Source of the DNA: Corynebacterium rouxii
Lineage (GTDB): Bacteria > Actinomycetota > Actinomycetes > Mycobacteriales > Mycobacteriaceae
Direction: 5' to 3'
Assembly (NCBI RefSeq): GCF_902702935.1
Contig: NZ_LR738855.1
Span: 1,302,001-1,366,000 of the forward strand
DNA length: 64,000 nucleotides
Notes under the pieces: generated by a model
What the model was told of the DNA's origin: nothing
Seen by the model: the letters and a program-made list of their open reading frames with translations, nothing else
Databases searched by the model: none
Shown here: piece after piece, positions 26,138-36,569 of the stretch
How the letters are laid out: each line of letters opens with the position of its first letter
Position numbering within the stretch: the first letter of the stretch is position 1
Position numbers and translations under genes: made by a program

Positions 26138-27787
26138 TTGCCCAACGTGAGTAAACCAGTGGCTAACGGAGACACCGTAGAAAGTAACAATGCTGAACTT
26201 GCTTTCGACGGTGTTGATTTTTCCTATCCTGATACACATGAGAATTCGTGTAGTAGAACGTCAAGCAAATGGGTCAACCCCCTAAGGGATGCTGAGGACA
26301 AACGTCTCCCCCGCATCGCGGGCCCATGCGGAATGGTTATTTTTGGTGTAACTGGTGATCTCGCTCGGAAAAAGCTCCTGCCAGCAATTTACGATCTCGC
26401 ACACAGAGGCCTATTGCCTGCAGGTTTCAGTCTTGTCGGCTACGGTCGACGAGGCTGGTCTAAGGCCGACTTTGAAGATTACGTCAAGCAAGCAGTTGTT
26501 GCCGGTGCCCGTACCGATTTCCGCGAAAATGTTTGGGCACGACTTGCCGAAGGTATGCACTTCGTTCAGGGCAATTTCGATGATGATGCAGCGTTTGATA
26601 GTTTGGCATCGCTTTTGGCGGATCTTGATCAGACCCGTGGAACTGCCGGTAACTGGGCCTTTTATCTCTCTGTTCCACCAGATTATTTTTCGGATGTTTG
26701 CCATCAACTTCAGCGTTCAGGCATGGCTACAGCCGAGGGCAATTCATGGCGTCGTGTCATTGTGGAAAAGCCTTTTGGGCATGATCAAGAATCAGCACGT
26801 CAGCTGAACAACTTGATCAATTCAGTATTCCCTGAAAAGTCAGTATTCCGTATCGACCACTACTTGGGTAAAGAGACAGTGCAAAATATTATGGCACTGC
26901 GCTTTGCAAACCAGCTATTTGATCCGCTCTGGAATTCTCACTATGTTGACCATGTCCAAATCACCATGGCTGAGGATATTGGTCTAGGCGGTCGCGCTGG
27001 TTACTATGATGGAATCGGCGCCGCTAGAGACGTTATCCAAAACCATCTTATTCAGCTTTTGGCGCTGGTAGCTATGGAGGAACCCGTAGCTTTTACCCCA
27101 CAAGAGCTTCAGGCTGAAAAAATCAAGGTTCTTCGTGCTACTCGCCCAGTAGAACCTTTTGCCAAGACAACAGCCCGTGGGCAATATTCGCGCGGTTGGC
27201 AGGGATCTGAGCTCGTCCAAGGTCTACGAGAAGAAGACGGATTTGATCCTAATTCCGGAACTGAGACTTATGCTGCCTGCACACTCGAGATAAATTCGCG
27301 TCGTTGGGCCGGTGTTCCCTTTTACCTTCGGACTGGAAAGCGTTTAGGGCGCAGGGTGACTGAGATCGCCCTAGTATTCAAGGATGCGCCTCATCAGCCT
27401 TTTAGCGAAGGTAGCCGTCATTCCCAAGGCCGCAACGTCGTAGTGATCCGAGTCCAGCCTGATGAGGGTATGCTGATGCGTTTTGGCTCCAAGGTTCCTG
27501 GTAACACGATGGAAGTACGAGACGTCAACATGGACTTCTCATACTCAGAGGCATTTACCGAAGAATCACCGGAAGCCTACGAACGACTTATTCTCGATGC
27601 GCTTCTCGACGAAGCAAGTCTCTTCCCAACAAATGAAGAAGTTGAGCTTAGCTGGCAGATCCTAGATCCGATATTGAACTTCTGGTCTGATCGCGGGCAA
27701 CCGGAAGAATACCCCGCTGGAACCTGGGGCCCAGCTGGTGCAGACAAGATGCTGGAGCGCGAAGGTCGCGCTTGGCGTCGACCTTAA
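26138..27787 (+). CDS. Glucose-6-phosphate 1-dehydrogenase
   Basis: The product of up to 549 residues oxidises glucose 6-phosphate and makes NADPH. The nucleotide-binding start is MVIFGVTGDLARKKLLPAIY (about residue 66), and the catalytic RIDHYLGKETVQN is present. The N-terminal 60 residues are a long, poorly conserved extension. The TTG at 26138 follows GAGAGGG closely; a GTG at 26147 is an alternative. It is followed by opcA, which in this genus encodes its assembly or activity factor. Confidence 0.95.
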   Translation: MPNVSKPVANGDTVESNNAELAFDGVDFSYPDTHENSCSRTSSKWVNPLRDAEDKRLPRIAGPCGMVIFGVTGDLARKKLLPAIYDLAHRGLLPAGFSLVGYGRRGWSKADFEDYVKQAVVAGARTDFRENVWARLAEGMHFVQGNFDDDAAFDSLASLLADLDQTRGTAGNWAFYLSVPPDYFSDVCHQLQRSGMATAEGNSWRRVIVEKPFGHDQESARQLNNLINSVFPEKSVFRIDHYLGKETVQNIMALRFANQLFDPLWNSHYVDHVQITMAEDIGLGGRAGYYDGIGAARDVIQNHLIQLLALVAMEEPVAFTPQELQAEKIKVLRATRPVEPFAKTTARGQYSRGWQGSELVQGLREEDGFDPNSGTETYAACTLEINSRRWAGVPFYLRTGKRLGRRVTEIALVFKDAPHQPFSEGSRHSQGRNVVVIRVQPDEGMLMRFGSKVPGNTMEVRDVNMDFSYSEAFTEESPEAYERLILDALLDEASLFPTNEEVELSWQILDPILNFWSDRGQPEEYPAGTWGPAGADKMLEREGRAWRRP

Positions 27788-27811
27788 CGAGCGAGGAAGC
27801 TGAGATACGCC

Positions 27812-28771
27812 GTGATTTTTACACTGCCGAATACCACTACACAGGAAATCGCCAAGACTCTGGTAAAAATTCGTGACACAGGAGGTCAGGTAACCACCAG
27901 CCGAGTACTTACTCTTATTGTTGTAGCTCGAGACACCAGCGATGTCGAAGGTATTATTCGAGCTACTAATGAAGCCTCTCAAGAGCATCCCTCACGTGTA
28001 ATCATTTTGGTCGCTGGCTCGCACGAAGGCGAGTCCCAAGTTGATGCAGAGGTACGCATTGGTGGCGACGCCGGCGCCTCTGAGATGATTCTCATCAAAT
28101 TAGCAGGGCGCGTCGCAAAGCACCTTGTGCATGTCGTTACTCCGCTGTTACTCCCTGATACCCCTATCGTGGCATGGTGGCCCTCTTCTGCTCCGATCAA
28201 TCCAGCCGAGGATCCCATCGGTAAAATTGCACAGCGTCGTATTACAGATTCATACTTTGATCCACCAGTAGACGCTTTGTATAACCGCCGCAATCACTAC
28301 GCTCCTGGAGATTCCGATTTTTCATGGGCAAGATTAACTCCTTGGCGCGGAGTTCTCGCTTCAAGTTTGGATCAAGCTCCATATGAAATGGTCCAAGACG
28401 TTCGAGTTTATGGCGAATCCGATTGTCCCAGTGTCGACCTCGCTGCAGGCTGGCTATGCGAGCGGCTCGGGATCTCTGTCGAACGTCATAATTACGGTTC
28501 TGGTTCAGCAGCTTTTGATGATGCCGGACTGGCAAAAATACCAGTTAAACGAATCGAGTTAGAGCGCCCTTCTGGTTGCGTTGTCATCGAAGCCCTTGAC
28601 GACGACCAAACACTTTCGGTTAGTATCCCTGGCCGGTCAACAGCACACGTGGCAGTGACACGACGTAGTCAAGCTGATTGTTTGGCGGAAGAATTGCGCC
28701 ATCTCGACCCAGATATCGCTTATGCTCGAGCACTTCGCGGTCTGAGTAGAGTGTCCTACCCGACGCAATAA
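27812..28771 (+). CDS. OpcA, glucose-6-phosphate dehydrogenase assembly protein
   Basis: The 319-residue protein matches the OpcA family: VTTSRVLTLIVVARDTSDVE, HPSRVIILVAG, LLLPDTPIVAWWPSSAPINP and RRITDSYFD. OpcA supports assembly or redox control of Zwf in actinobacteria and cyanobacteria. The GTG start lies 25 bp after the zwf stop. Its position between zwf and pgl is the usual one. Confidence 0.93.
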   Translation: MIFTLPNTTTQEIAKTLVKIRDTGGQVTTSRVLTLIVVARDTSDVEGIIRATNEASQEHPSRVIILVAGSHEGESQVDAEVRIGGDAGASEMILIKLAGRVAKHLVHVVTPLLLPDTPIVAWWPSSAPINPAEDPIGKIAQRRITDSYFDPPVDALYNRRNHYAPGDSDFSWARLTPWRGVLASSLDQAPYEMVQDVRVYGESDCPSVDLAAGWLCERLGISVERHNYGSGSAAFDDAGLAKIPVKRIELERPSGCVVIEALDDDQTLSVSIPGRSTAHVAVTRRSQADCLAEELRHLDPDIAYARALRGLSRVSYPTQ

Positions 28772-28796
28772 AATTTTCGAAAGATGAGACACTTTT

Positions 28797-29597
28797 ATGG
28801 TTGAAGTTATTCGAGTATCAGACCTCGACGCAGTTATTCAGGAAGCCCATCGCAGATTCCTCCAGGTTATTGATGACGTTTTTTCAAACGGCGGAGTACA
28901 TGGCGATGGTGTCGCTCGTATAGTCCTCACCGGCGGCGGTGCCGGAATAGGGTTGCTTAAGGAGCTAGCTCATAGTTCAATCGATTGGTCAAAAGTACAT
29001 GTATTTTTCGGTGATGAACGAAACGTACCAGTGACGCATCCGGATTCGAATGAGGGGCAAGCGCGCGAAGTACTACTCAATCGAATTGCTATTCCATCAT
29101 CAAACATCCATGGTTTCCATCTCAATGGTGGCGAGATGTCTACTCACGCCTCAGCATATAGCGAATGCATCAATAAATATGCCCCGCGAGGATTTGATCT
29201 TCATTTATTAGGAATGGGCGGCGAAGGACACATCAATTCATTGTTCCCCGATTCTGCGGCTATCAAAGAGGACGTGCACTTAATCACTGTGGTTTCCGAC
29301 TCTCCTAAGCCACCAGCACAGCGGGTGTCGCTCACACTCCCCGCGGTAAATTCTTCTGCGCGTGTGTGGTTACTCGTTGCCGGTGCAGAAAAAGCTGAAG
29401 CAGCACAGCACGTTGTTAATGCTTCGCCAGCCGACAAATGGCCTGCAGCGGGCGTTCACGGCACCAAAGAAACATTACTTATACTTGATAATTCTGCCGC
29501 ACAGCTTCTTCAGTCATATAAAACCAAAGTGTGGGGCGGAGAGCTAAGAAAGCAGCTCTCCGCCCCACACTTTGGTTTTACTTGTATGCCTGAATGA
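28797..29597 (+). CDS. 6-phosphogluconolactonase with a read-through C-terminus
   Basis: The 266-residue protein hydrolyses 6-phosphogluconolactone. Motifs are VLTGGGAGIGLLKELA, VHVFFGDERNVPVTHPDSNE, LHLLGMGGEGHINSLFPD and RVSLTLPAVN. The family domain ends near LLQSYKTKVW (about 243). The last 23 residues are encoded by a perfect 26-bp stem-loop and beyond, and the stop lies 20 bp inside the 3' end of convergent secG. The old stop appears lost, so the terminator now lies within the coding sequence. The tail is unlikely to matter for catalysis. Confidence 0.93.
   Translation: MVEVIRVSDLDAVIQEAHRRFLQVIDDVFSNGGVHGDGVARIVLTGGGAGIGLLKELAHSSIDWSKVHVFFGDERNVPVTHPDSNEGQAREVLLNRIAIPSSNIHGFHLNGGEMSTHASAYSECINKYAPRGFDLHLLGMGGEGHINSLFPDSAAIKEDVHLITVVSDSPKPPAQRVSLTLPAVNSSARVWLLVAGAEKAEAAQHVVNASPADKWPAAGVHGTKETLLILDNSAAQLLQSYKTKVWGGELRKQLSAPHFGFTCMPE
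29520..29579. terminator. Bidirectional terminator, 26-bp perfect stem
   Basis: Arms 29520-29545 and 29554-29579 are exact reverse complements with the loop AAGAAAGC. Four A at one end and four T at the other let it act both ways, for the pentose phosphate operon and for secG. It lies wholly inside the pgl frame and touches the secG stop. Confidence 0.85.
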
Positions 29598-29811
29598 GGT
29601 TCAACGCAACAATGCAAGCAATCCAGATCAAGCCCGTAAAGATGGTGACGCGATCTAGGTTCTTTTCTACGACTGTAGAACCAGAAAGGTTAGACTGTAC
29701 GCCTCCACCAAAAAGGCTTGACAATCCGCCACCCTTACCACGGTGAAGCAGAACAAAAAGCGTCATGATAACGCTTGCCGCTACCAAGATGATCTCTAGA
29801 GCTAAAGCCAT
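29578..29811 (-). CDS. SecG protein-export subunit
   Basis: The 77-residue protein has two membrane helices (ALEIILVAASVIMTLFVLLH and FTGLIWIACIVALNLI) with the family loop GKGGGLSSLFGGG between them. SecG is a non-essential helper of the SecYE channel. Its stop codon lies within the bidirectional terminator shared with pgl. In C. glutamicum ppc is recalled to lie between tpi and secG; here only 173 bp separate them. Confidence 0.95.
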   Translation of the reverse strand: MALALEIILVAASVIMTLFVLLHRGKGGGLSSLFGGGVQSNLSGSTVVEKNLDRVTIFTGLIWIACIVALNLIQAYK

Positions 29812-29984
29812 GTTATTCCTTATAAATGCCGAACACTATTCACAATCGTTAGTGCATAGTACTACTCGACTACGAACCTTATTAAATCTCAAGTAACTAT
29901 ACACTAAATGTCGCAGCGCTATAACAATGTGGCTCTGTGGGCTGCATGGCATAACACGGAACCACCCTGATCATCTACTACTAA

Positions 29985-30767
29985 CTAGTCGACAACAGTT
30001 GCTGCATTAGCTGCTAGTTTGGCGAATGCTTCACCGTCAAGAGAAGCGCCACCCACTAGGCCGCCATCAACATCTGGTTGACCTACGATCTCGGCAACGG
30101 TTTCTGCTTTAACCGATCCGCCATAAAGAATGCGAAGTCCTTCAGCCACCTCTTTTCCAGCAAGCTCAATAATGAGGTTACGAATTGCTGCGCAAACTTC
30201 CTGTGCATCGGCCGCGGATGCTACTTTACCCGTGCCAATAGCCCATACGGGTTCATAAGCAATAACAGTCTTTGCCAAATCATCTGCGGTAAGTCCCGCT
30301 AACGATGCGCGAGTCTGCTCGACGACATATTCCACGTGTGTTCCGACTTCACGGATTTCAAGAGGCTCCCCAACGCATACGATGGGGCTAATTCCTTGAC
30401 TCAACGCAGCTTTAGCTTTAGCTGCGACGAGCTCCGAAGATTCACCATGGTAGTTACGGCGCTCTGAGTGTCCAACAACGACCCAAGTAGATCCAAGCTT
30501 GGCAAGCATCTGGGCAGAGATTTCACCTGTGTAGGCACCAGCCTCATGCTGTGAGACATCTTGAGCACCATAAGTAATAGCAAGCTTATCGCCTTCGATA
30601 AGTGTTTGAACAGAGCGAAGATCAGTAAACGGTACGGTGACAGCTACGTCAACTTTTTCGTAGTATTCCTTTGGAAGTGCAAAAGCAAGTTTTTGCACTG
30701 TTGCGACAGCTTGAAGATGATCAAGATTCATCTTCCAGTTACCTGCAATAAGTGGGGTACGTGCCAT
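29985..30767 (-). CDS. Triosephosphate isomerase
   Basis: The 260-residue enzyme interconverts the triose phosphates. H100 in VVVGHSERR and E172 in [12 protein letters not shown] are the catalytic pair, and GNWKMN holds the substrate lysine K12. The C-terminal phosphate loop LYGGSVK is present. It is the last gene of the gap-pgk-tpiA set; hairpins in the 110-bp gap after pgk may lower its expression. Confidence 0.97.
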   Translation of the reverse strand: MARTPLIAGNWKMNLDHLQAVATVQKLAFALPKEYYEKVDVAVTVPFTDLRSVQTLIEGDKLAITYGAQDVSQHEAGAYTGEISAQMLAKLGSTWVVVGHSERRNYHGESSELVAAKAKAALSQGISPIVCVGEPLEIREVGTHVEYVVEQTRASLAGLTADDLAKTVIAYEPVWAIGTGKVASAADAQEVCAAIRNLIIELAGKEVAEGLRILYGGSVKAETVAEIVGQPDVDGGLVGGASLDGEAFAKLAANAATVVD

Positions 30768-30821
30768 GATGGAATTTCCTTCCTCTTAATAGGTTGCTTT
30801 AGCAAACAACCAAAATGAAAA

Positions 30822-30866
30822 GGTAGGTGCCAACATTCCCCGTTTCGAAGAATCTTCGCGCCTACC
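30822..30866 (-). terminator. Hairpin between pgk and tpiA, possible attenuator
   Basis: GGTAGGTGC (30822-30830) pairs with GCGCCTACC (30858-30866) with one G-T mismatch. On the minus strand TTTTCATTTT follows. It could partly end transcription after pgk. A second small hairpin (TTGCT-TT-AGCAA) lies just downstream, before tpiA. Confidence 0.55.
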
Positions 30867-30877
30867 TCATAAGTCTT

Positions 30878-32095
30878 TTAGCTTTCGAGTACCGAAACAC
30901 CAGGAAGGTTTTTACCTTCGAGAAGTTCGAGTGATGCTCCGCCACCAGTAGAGATATGGCTGAATCCATCCTCGTCTAGGCCAAGAAGTCGAACAGCAGC
31001 AGCCGAATCGCCACCGCCAACAACAGAGAATGCACCATTAGCCGTAGCTGCGATAATAGCTTCTGCTATGCCACGGGTACCGGCCGAGAAGTTTTCAAAT
31101 TCGAAAACGCCCATAGGGCCATTCCAGAATACGGTCTTTGATGTCGCTAGAACCTCAGCAAACTTCTCAACAGTCTTAGGTCCGATATCAAGAGACATCC
31201 AGTCTTCAGGGATTTCGTCAATCGCAACGATCTTGTTTTCTGCATCGCTGGCGAACTCTGCAGCTGCCATCAAATCAACTGGAAGAACGATCTTATCAGC
31301 GTATGCTTCTAGAAGCTCTTTGCACTTGTTGATTTGTTCTTCTTGCAACAGCGACTTTTGCACATTGATGCCTTTGGCGGCCAAGAAGGTGTAGCACATT
31401 CCGCCACCAATAATAAGTTTGTCTGCCTTTGTTGCTAGCGCTTCGATTACACCAAGCTTGTCAGACACCTTTGCGCCACCTAGAACAACCACATAAGGAC
31501 GTTCTGGAGCAGAGGCAACCTTGTTTCCAAGAACTTCTAGCTCTTTTTCCACCAAGGTTCCCGCATAATGTGGCAACCTCTGTGCTACGTCAAATACTGA
31601 TGCCTGAGCGCGGTGGACAACACCAAAGCCATCAGATACGAAAGCACCATTTTCAGCGGTTAGTGCCACAAGTTGATCTGCAAATTCGCCACGCTCAGCT
31701 TCTACCTTCGAGGTTTCGCGTGGGTCAAAGCGAACGTTTTCAAGGAGAAGAACGTCACCATCATTGAGACCGTTCGCACGCTCGTGAGCATCTTCACCAA
31801 CGACGTCGCCTGCAAGTGCAACATACTGTCCGAGGGCTTCAGACAATGCCTCCGCTACAGGAGCCAAGGAGAATTTTTCATTTACTTCTCCCTTGGGGCG
31901 ACCCAAGTGAGCCATCAGGATTACTCGAGCACCGTTGTCAACCAGTTCCTTGATCGTTGGGAGCGAGGAAGTAATGCGTCCAGCATCGGTAATTTCACGA
32001 TCGTCATTCAGTGGTACGTTGAAATCCGAGCGAACAAGCACGTGGCGTCCTTCAACGCCTTCTGCCAAGAGATCTTTTAGAGTTTTAATAGCCAT
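30878..32095 (-). CDS. Phosphoglycerate kinase
   Basis: The product of about 405 residues makes ATP from 1,3-bisphosphoglycerate. Family motifs are [60 protein letters not shown] and [15 protein letters not shown]. The ATG at 32095 gives the standard N-terminus [14 protein letters not shown]; the open frame to 32200 runs through the 36-bp palindrome and is not favoured. Gap precedes it by 130 bp. Confidence 0.96.
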   Translation of the reverse strand: MAIKTLKDLLAEGVEGRHVLVRSDFNVPLNDDREITDAGRITSSLPTIKELVDNGARVILMAHLGRPKGEVNEKFSLAPVAEALSEALGQYVALAGDVVGEDAHERANGLNDGDVLLLENVRFDPRETSKVEAERGEFADQLVALTAENGAFVSDGFGVVHRAQASVFDVAQRLPHYAGTLVEKELEVLGNKVASAPERPYVVVLGGAKVSDKLGVIEALATKADKLIIGGGMCYTFLAAKGINVQKSLLQEEQINKCKELLEAYADKIVLPVDLMAAAEFASDAENKIVAIDEIPEDWMSLDIGPKTVEKFAEVLATSKTVFWNGPMGVFEFENFSAGTRGIAEAIIAATANGAFSVVGGGDSAAAVRLLGLDEDGFSHISTGGGASLELLEGKNLPGVSVLES

Positions 32096-32149
32096 AACAA
32101 AACCTATTCTATGGTCAGTTGTTCGGTATTGCGAAGAATATAAGCACCA

Positions 32150-32185
32150 CGGCCCGGGGTGTACCTCGAGGTACACCCCGGGCCG
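32150..32185. repeat. Perfect 36-bp palindrome between gap and pgk
   Basis: The halves 32150-32167 (CGGCCCGGGGTGTACCTC) and 32168-32185 are exact reverse complements with no loop gap. It lies 54 bp upstream of the pgk start and 41 bp after gap. No T run follows, so an mRNA hairpin for processing or stability is more likely than a terminator. Confidence 0.8.
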
Positions 32186-32225
32186 CAGGGTTAGCGCCAA
32201 TTTATTAGCACTTTACGATCTCTAA

Positions 32226-33242
<1,017 letters not shown>

Positions 33243-33340
33243 TCACATTTGAGTGATTGTTTTTGGAAGCCGAATGCGAACCATTCTTTCCGATCTTGTC
33301 CGATCGAGACTGTTTCGTTCCGGTGTCCCTTCGTTTTCAA

Positions 33341-33369
33341 AGTGTACCTATATCTGTTCAGACTTGCAG
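33341..33369 (-). promoter_or_regulatory. Candidate gap promoter
   Basis: On the minus strand CTGCAA (33364-33369) and TACACT (33341-33346) are 17 bp apart. The implied transcript has a 5' leader of about 105 bases. Confidence 0.45.
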
Positions 33370-33555
33370 AAGTTTTTTGCCCACACGTAATGCCCTTCCA
33401 CGACTAAAAGAGCTAAATCTGGGGGTGCAATACCGAGCAAATGTTGCTTAGTTTTGCTTTATGTCCGTTTATGACCGGCGATTTGTTGATAAATTACCCC
33501 GTTTTGGAGGCATAGAATTCACATCACGAACCATGACTTACGCCCACCCTTTGCC

Positions 33556-33599
33556 ACATTAAAAGCCGATGTGAAGGTTATCACATCGGCTTTTAATGT
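33556..33599 (-). terminator. Terminator after whiA
   Basis: Arms 33556-33574 and 33581-33599 are perfect 19-bp reverse complements with loop AGGTTA. The stem includes AAAA/TTTT at its base. It starts one base after the whiA stop. Confidence 0.85.
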
Positions 33600-33600
33600 T

Positions 33601-34587
33601 TTAGAAGTCGTCTAGCAGTTCCTCGGTTACGACCACTGATGTATCAGGAATTCCCATATCAGAAGCTTTTTTATCCGCCATATGGAGTAATCTGCGAATT
33701 CTTCCAGCAACAGCGTCTTTGGTAATCTGGGGATCTGCTAATCGGCCAAGTTCCTCCAAGGATGCCTGTCGATGTTGCACACGTAATTGGCCGGCTTGAG
33801 CCAAATGGTCGGGAACGTCATCTCCAAGAATTGTCATCGCTCGTTCTACGCGCGCTGCTGCAGCTACCGCTGCTCGCGCCGATCTACGAAGATTTGCGTC
33901 GTCAAAATTAGCTAATCGGTTTCCTAAAGGTCGCGCTTCTCTTCGTGCTCGCTTTTGATCCCACACAAGTCGCGTTTTATGCGCTCCCATTCGAGATAGC
34001 AATGCCCCAACTGCCTCACCATCTCGAACAACAACTTTTTCTACACCACGAGTTTCTTTGGGTTTAGCCGACAGACCCAATCTGCGAGCGCATCCAACCA
34101 AAGCTAAAGATGCCTCTTGGCAAGGACATGCAACTTCCAAACCTGAAGTCCGACCTGGGTCAGACAGCTGGCCTGCGGCTAAAAAAGCACCACGCCACGC
34201 AGCCTCAGCATCAGAAATTGATCCAGATATAATCTGCGGCGGTAGCCCTACTACGGCATGGCCATTACGCGTTACTAACCCAACTCGACGAATTAAAGTT
34301 TCTGCGTCTTCGGGGATTCGAACCACATGCCGTGGAGTCCGCCGTGTCGCCATCGGACCTAAATCCACCAACTTGGCAGGAATAGCAAATAAATCCTCTA
34401 TTTCTTTCGCAACACGAATTGCCACGGCTTCGTTATCTAGTTCGATTTCTATAACAGTCTTCCCAAGCGCATTATCAATAGACCCGGCAAATCGAATGAT
34501 CGAAGCAAGTTCGGCGATGCGAGACCTCTGTTTTGTAGATGACACCTTAATTAGTTCATCTTTAACTTGGGCAGAAAGAGCTCCCAC
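33601..34587 (-). CDS. WhiA-family DNA-binding protein
   Basis: The 328-residue protein starts [20 protein letters not shown], typical of WhiA. The N-terminal half is a degenerate LAGLIDADG-like domain ([13 protein letters not shown]) and the C-terminal part has an HTH ([33 protein letters not shown]). WhiA regulates division or sporulation genes in actinobacteria. The GTG start follows AAGGAAC. It is last in the uvrC-rapZ-yvcK-whiA run, as in many Gram-positives. Confidence 0.95.
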   Translation of the reverse strand: MGALSAQVKDELIKVSSTKQRSRIAELASIIRFAGSIDNALGKTVIEIELDNEAVAIRVAKEIEDLFAIPAKLVDLGPMATRRTPRHVVRIPEDAETLIRRVGLVTRNGHAVVGLPPQIISGSISDAEAAWRGAFLAAGQLSDPGRTSGLEVACPCQEASLALVGCARRLGLSAKPKETRGVEKVVVRDGEAVGALLSRMGAHKTRLVWDQKRARREARPLGNRLANFDDANLRRSARAAVAAAARVERAMTILGDDVPDHLAQAGQLRVQHRQASLEELGRLADPQITKDAVAGRIRRLLHMADKKASDMGIPDTSVVVTEELLDDF

Positions 34588-34674
34588 GTATCCGTTCCTT
34601 CACGTTTTAGTTAATGTCTGGTGCATAATGGGATAAAGCTAAGGGCAAAAATTCATATTAACGTGCCCAATGCT

Positions 34675-35646
34675 CTAAAGCTGCAAACGTAACGCTTCAG
34701 CCAATTTTGCGGGGTCATGACGATGAATTCGTCGCCCACTAGGATCAGTTTCGCTTAAATCATGATACGAAATCTGCGCACCAAGCACTGCTGCAGCTCG
34801 TTCCAGATGAACTCTTTCGCCTTTGTGCGGAATTAAACCCTCGTCTACTAAAATTATGTCTGCTTTCAACGTCTGGGCATGTTGAGACAGGATATGGATA
34901 TGTCGTTCAGCGGTAAAACCAGCGGTTTCTCCCGGCTCTGGACTTAGATTAAGCACTACTACTCGCAAAGCTTTAGTACTAGCCAATGCCGTAGGAATTC
35001 CTGGAACCAAAACATGTGGGATAACGCTTGAGAACCATGACCCAGGTCCTAAAGTCACTAAATCCGCGTTTACAATAGCTTCGACCGATTCCTCAGTTGC
35101 CTCTGGCTTTTCTGGAATAAGGCGGACACGCCGCACAGTACCTGGCGTTGATGCGACTGCAACTTGGCCAATAACTTCTCGCATTATTCGCGGATCGTCA
35201 TCGAGTCCTGAGACTTCTGCGGCAATTTCTAATGGCTCAGCACATGCTGGCAGTACGCGCCCTTCAGCTTTGATGACTTTTGCTACCGCATCTAAAGCAG
35301 CAATTTCGCTTCCTAAGGTATCGCACAAACCAGCAATAATAAGGTTACCTACTGCGTGGCCTGCTAATGCTCCATGCCCACCAAAACGGTGTTGGAGGAG
35401 CGTTTCCCATTGCAAACCTTCATCGTCAAAAGGAGCGAGTGCTGCAAGTGCCATCCGCAGATCTCCAGGAGGAATCTGTCCTAGCTCACGACGAATTCGC
35501 CCTGATGAGCCGCCGTCATCGGCTACTGTTACGATTGCGTCGATGCATGCAGGATTAAGCTGCCGAACGGCACGAAGGGTTTGAAATAGGCCGTGGCCTC
35601 CGCCCATGCTCGCAATTTTGAGTTTCGAGGTGTCTGTTTTATTCAC
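34675..35646 (-). CDS. YvcK/CofD-like protein
   Basis: The product of about 323 residues starts KLKIASMGGGHGLFQTLRAV, the YvcK glycine-rich motif, with AIVTVADDGGSSGRIR and PPGDLRMALAAL following. VTLGPGSWFSSVIPHVLVPG is another family segment. YvcK proteins bind UDP-sugars and affect cell-wall metabolism and cell shape. A TTG at 35658 is in frame but lies against GAGGA; the GTG at 35646, 11 bases after GAGGA, is a better start. It follows rapZ closely. Confidence 0.93.
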   Translation of the reverse strand: MNKTDTSKLKIASMGGGHGLFQTLRAVRQLNPACIDAIVTVADDGGSSGRIRRELGQIPPGDLRMALAALAPFDDEGLQWETLLQHRFGGHGALAGHAVGNLIIAGLCDTLGSEIAALDAVAKVIKAEGRVLPACAEPLEIAAEVSGLDDDPRIMREVIGQVAVASTPGTVRRVRLIPEKPEATEESVEAIVNADLVTLGPGSWFSSVIPHVLVPGIPTALASTKALRVVVLNLSPEPGETAGFTAERHIHILSQHAQTLKADIILVDEGLIPHKGERVHLERAAAVLGAQISYHDLSETDPSGRRIHRHDPAKLAEALRLQL

Positions 35647-35664
35647 TATGAGACTCAATCCTCA

Positions 35665-36564
35665 CTAATTTCTAGCGATATCTCGGTGGTTAACGCTGAC
35701 GTCAAGATCCGGTACCTCTCGTAACCGACGCGCTAATTCCTCAGCTATAGCTACTGAACGATGATGGCCGCCAGTACATCCAACGGAAACTGTAATAAAA
35801 TTCTTGCCTTCATGTTTAAAGCCAGGTCGCATGTCCCGTAGCATTCGCGTGAAATTGTCAAGGAATTTCTGAGCACCCTCATCTGCTAATACATAATCAG
35901 ACACAGGTTTGTCCGTTCCTCTAAACGGACGCAGTTCAGGTACCCAGAACGGATTTGGTAAGAACCTAACGTCGATAAGCAAATCCGTGTCACGCGGAGA
36001 ACCGTGTTTAAAACCAAAAGATTGCACCGTAACATGCTGTAGCTTATTAGCGATCCCGTTGAAATTGAGTTCGATACTACGCCGAAGATCATGAATGGAT
36101 AGGTCTGAGGTATCGATGACAACATCTGCTGACTCTTTAATTTGATTCATAATCTCACGCTCACGCTCGATTCCCACAAGCAAAGTACCGCTTCCCTGAA
36201 GCGGGTGAGTTCGGCGCAAATTATCAAATCTCTTGATCAAAACGTCATTTCGCGCATCCATGAATACGACCAAAGGTTTTAAACCGAGTCCCGAAAGCTC
36301 CGAAATCACTTCTTCCAGGCTACCGCTAAATTCCTTCGACCGAACATCTGAAACAATGGCGATTTTATCGACTGGTGAATTTGGATCAGCACACAACTCA
36401 ACGAGTTGGACCACAAATTGCGATGGGATGTTTTGAGTTACATACCAACCCATATCTTCAAGTACACGGGCTGCCGAACTTAGTCCTGCACCAGACAGAC
36501 CTGTAATTACTACTGGTGGGATTTCTGTTCGAGGCTCGACATCAGTTCTTACGTTGAGGTTCAT
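35665..36564 (-). CDS. RapZ/YvcJ-type nucleotide-binding protein
   Basis: The 299-residue protein has a P-loop-like [20 protein letters not shown], and later [13 protein letters not shown] and the C-terminal [20 protein letters not shown]. In E. coli RapZ controls glmS small RNAs; in Gram-positives the role is less clear. The lysine of the Walker A motif is replaced by leucine (GAGLS), so GTPase activity may be weak; other actinobacterial members are also known to vary here. It starts 6 bp after the uvrC stop. Confidence 0.92.
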   Translation of the reverse strand: MNLNVRTDVEPRTEIPPVVITGLSGAGLSSAARVLEDMGWYVTQNIPSQFVVQLVELCADPNSPVDKIAIVSDVRSKEFSGSLEEVISELSGLGLKPLVVFMDARNDVLIKRFDNLRRTHPLQGSGTLLVGIEREREIMNQIKESADVVIDTSDLSIHDLRRSIELNFNGIANKLQHVTVQSFGFKHGSPRDTDLLIDVRFLPNPFWVPELRPFRGTDKPVSDYVLADEGAQKFLDNFTRMLRDMRPGFKHEGKNFITVSVGCTGGHHRSVAIAEELARRLREVPDLDVSVNHRDIARN

Positions 36565-36569
36565 AGCGC

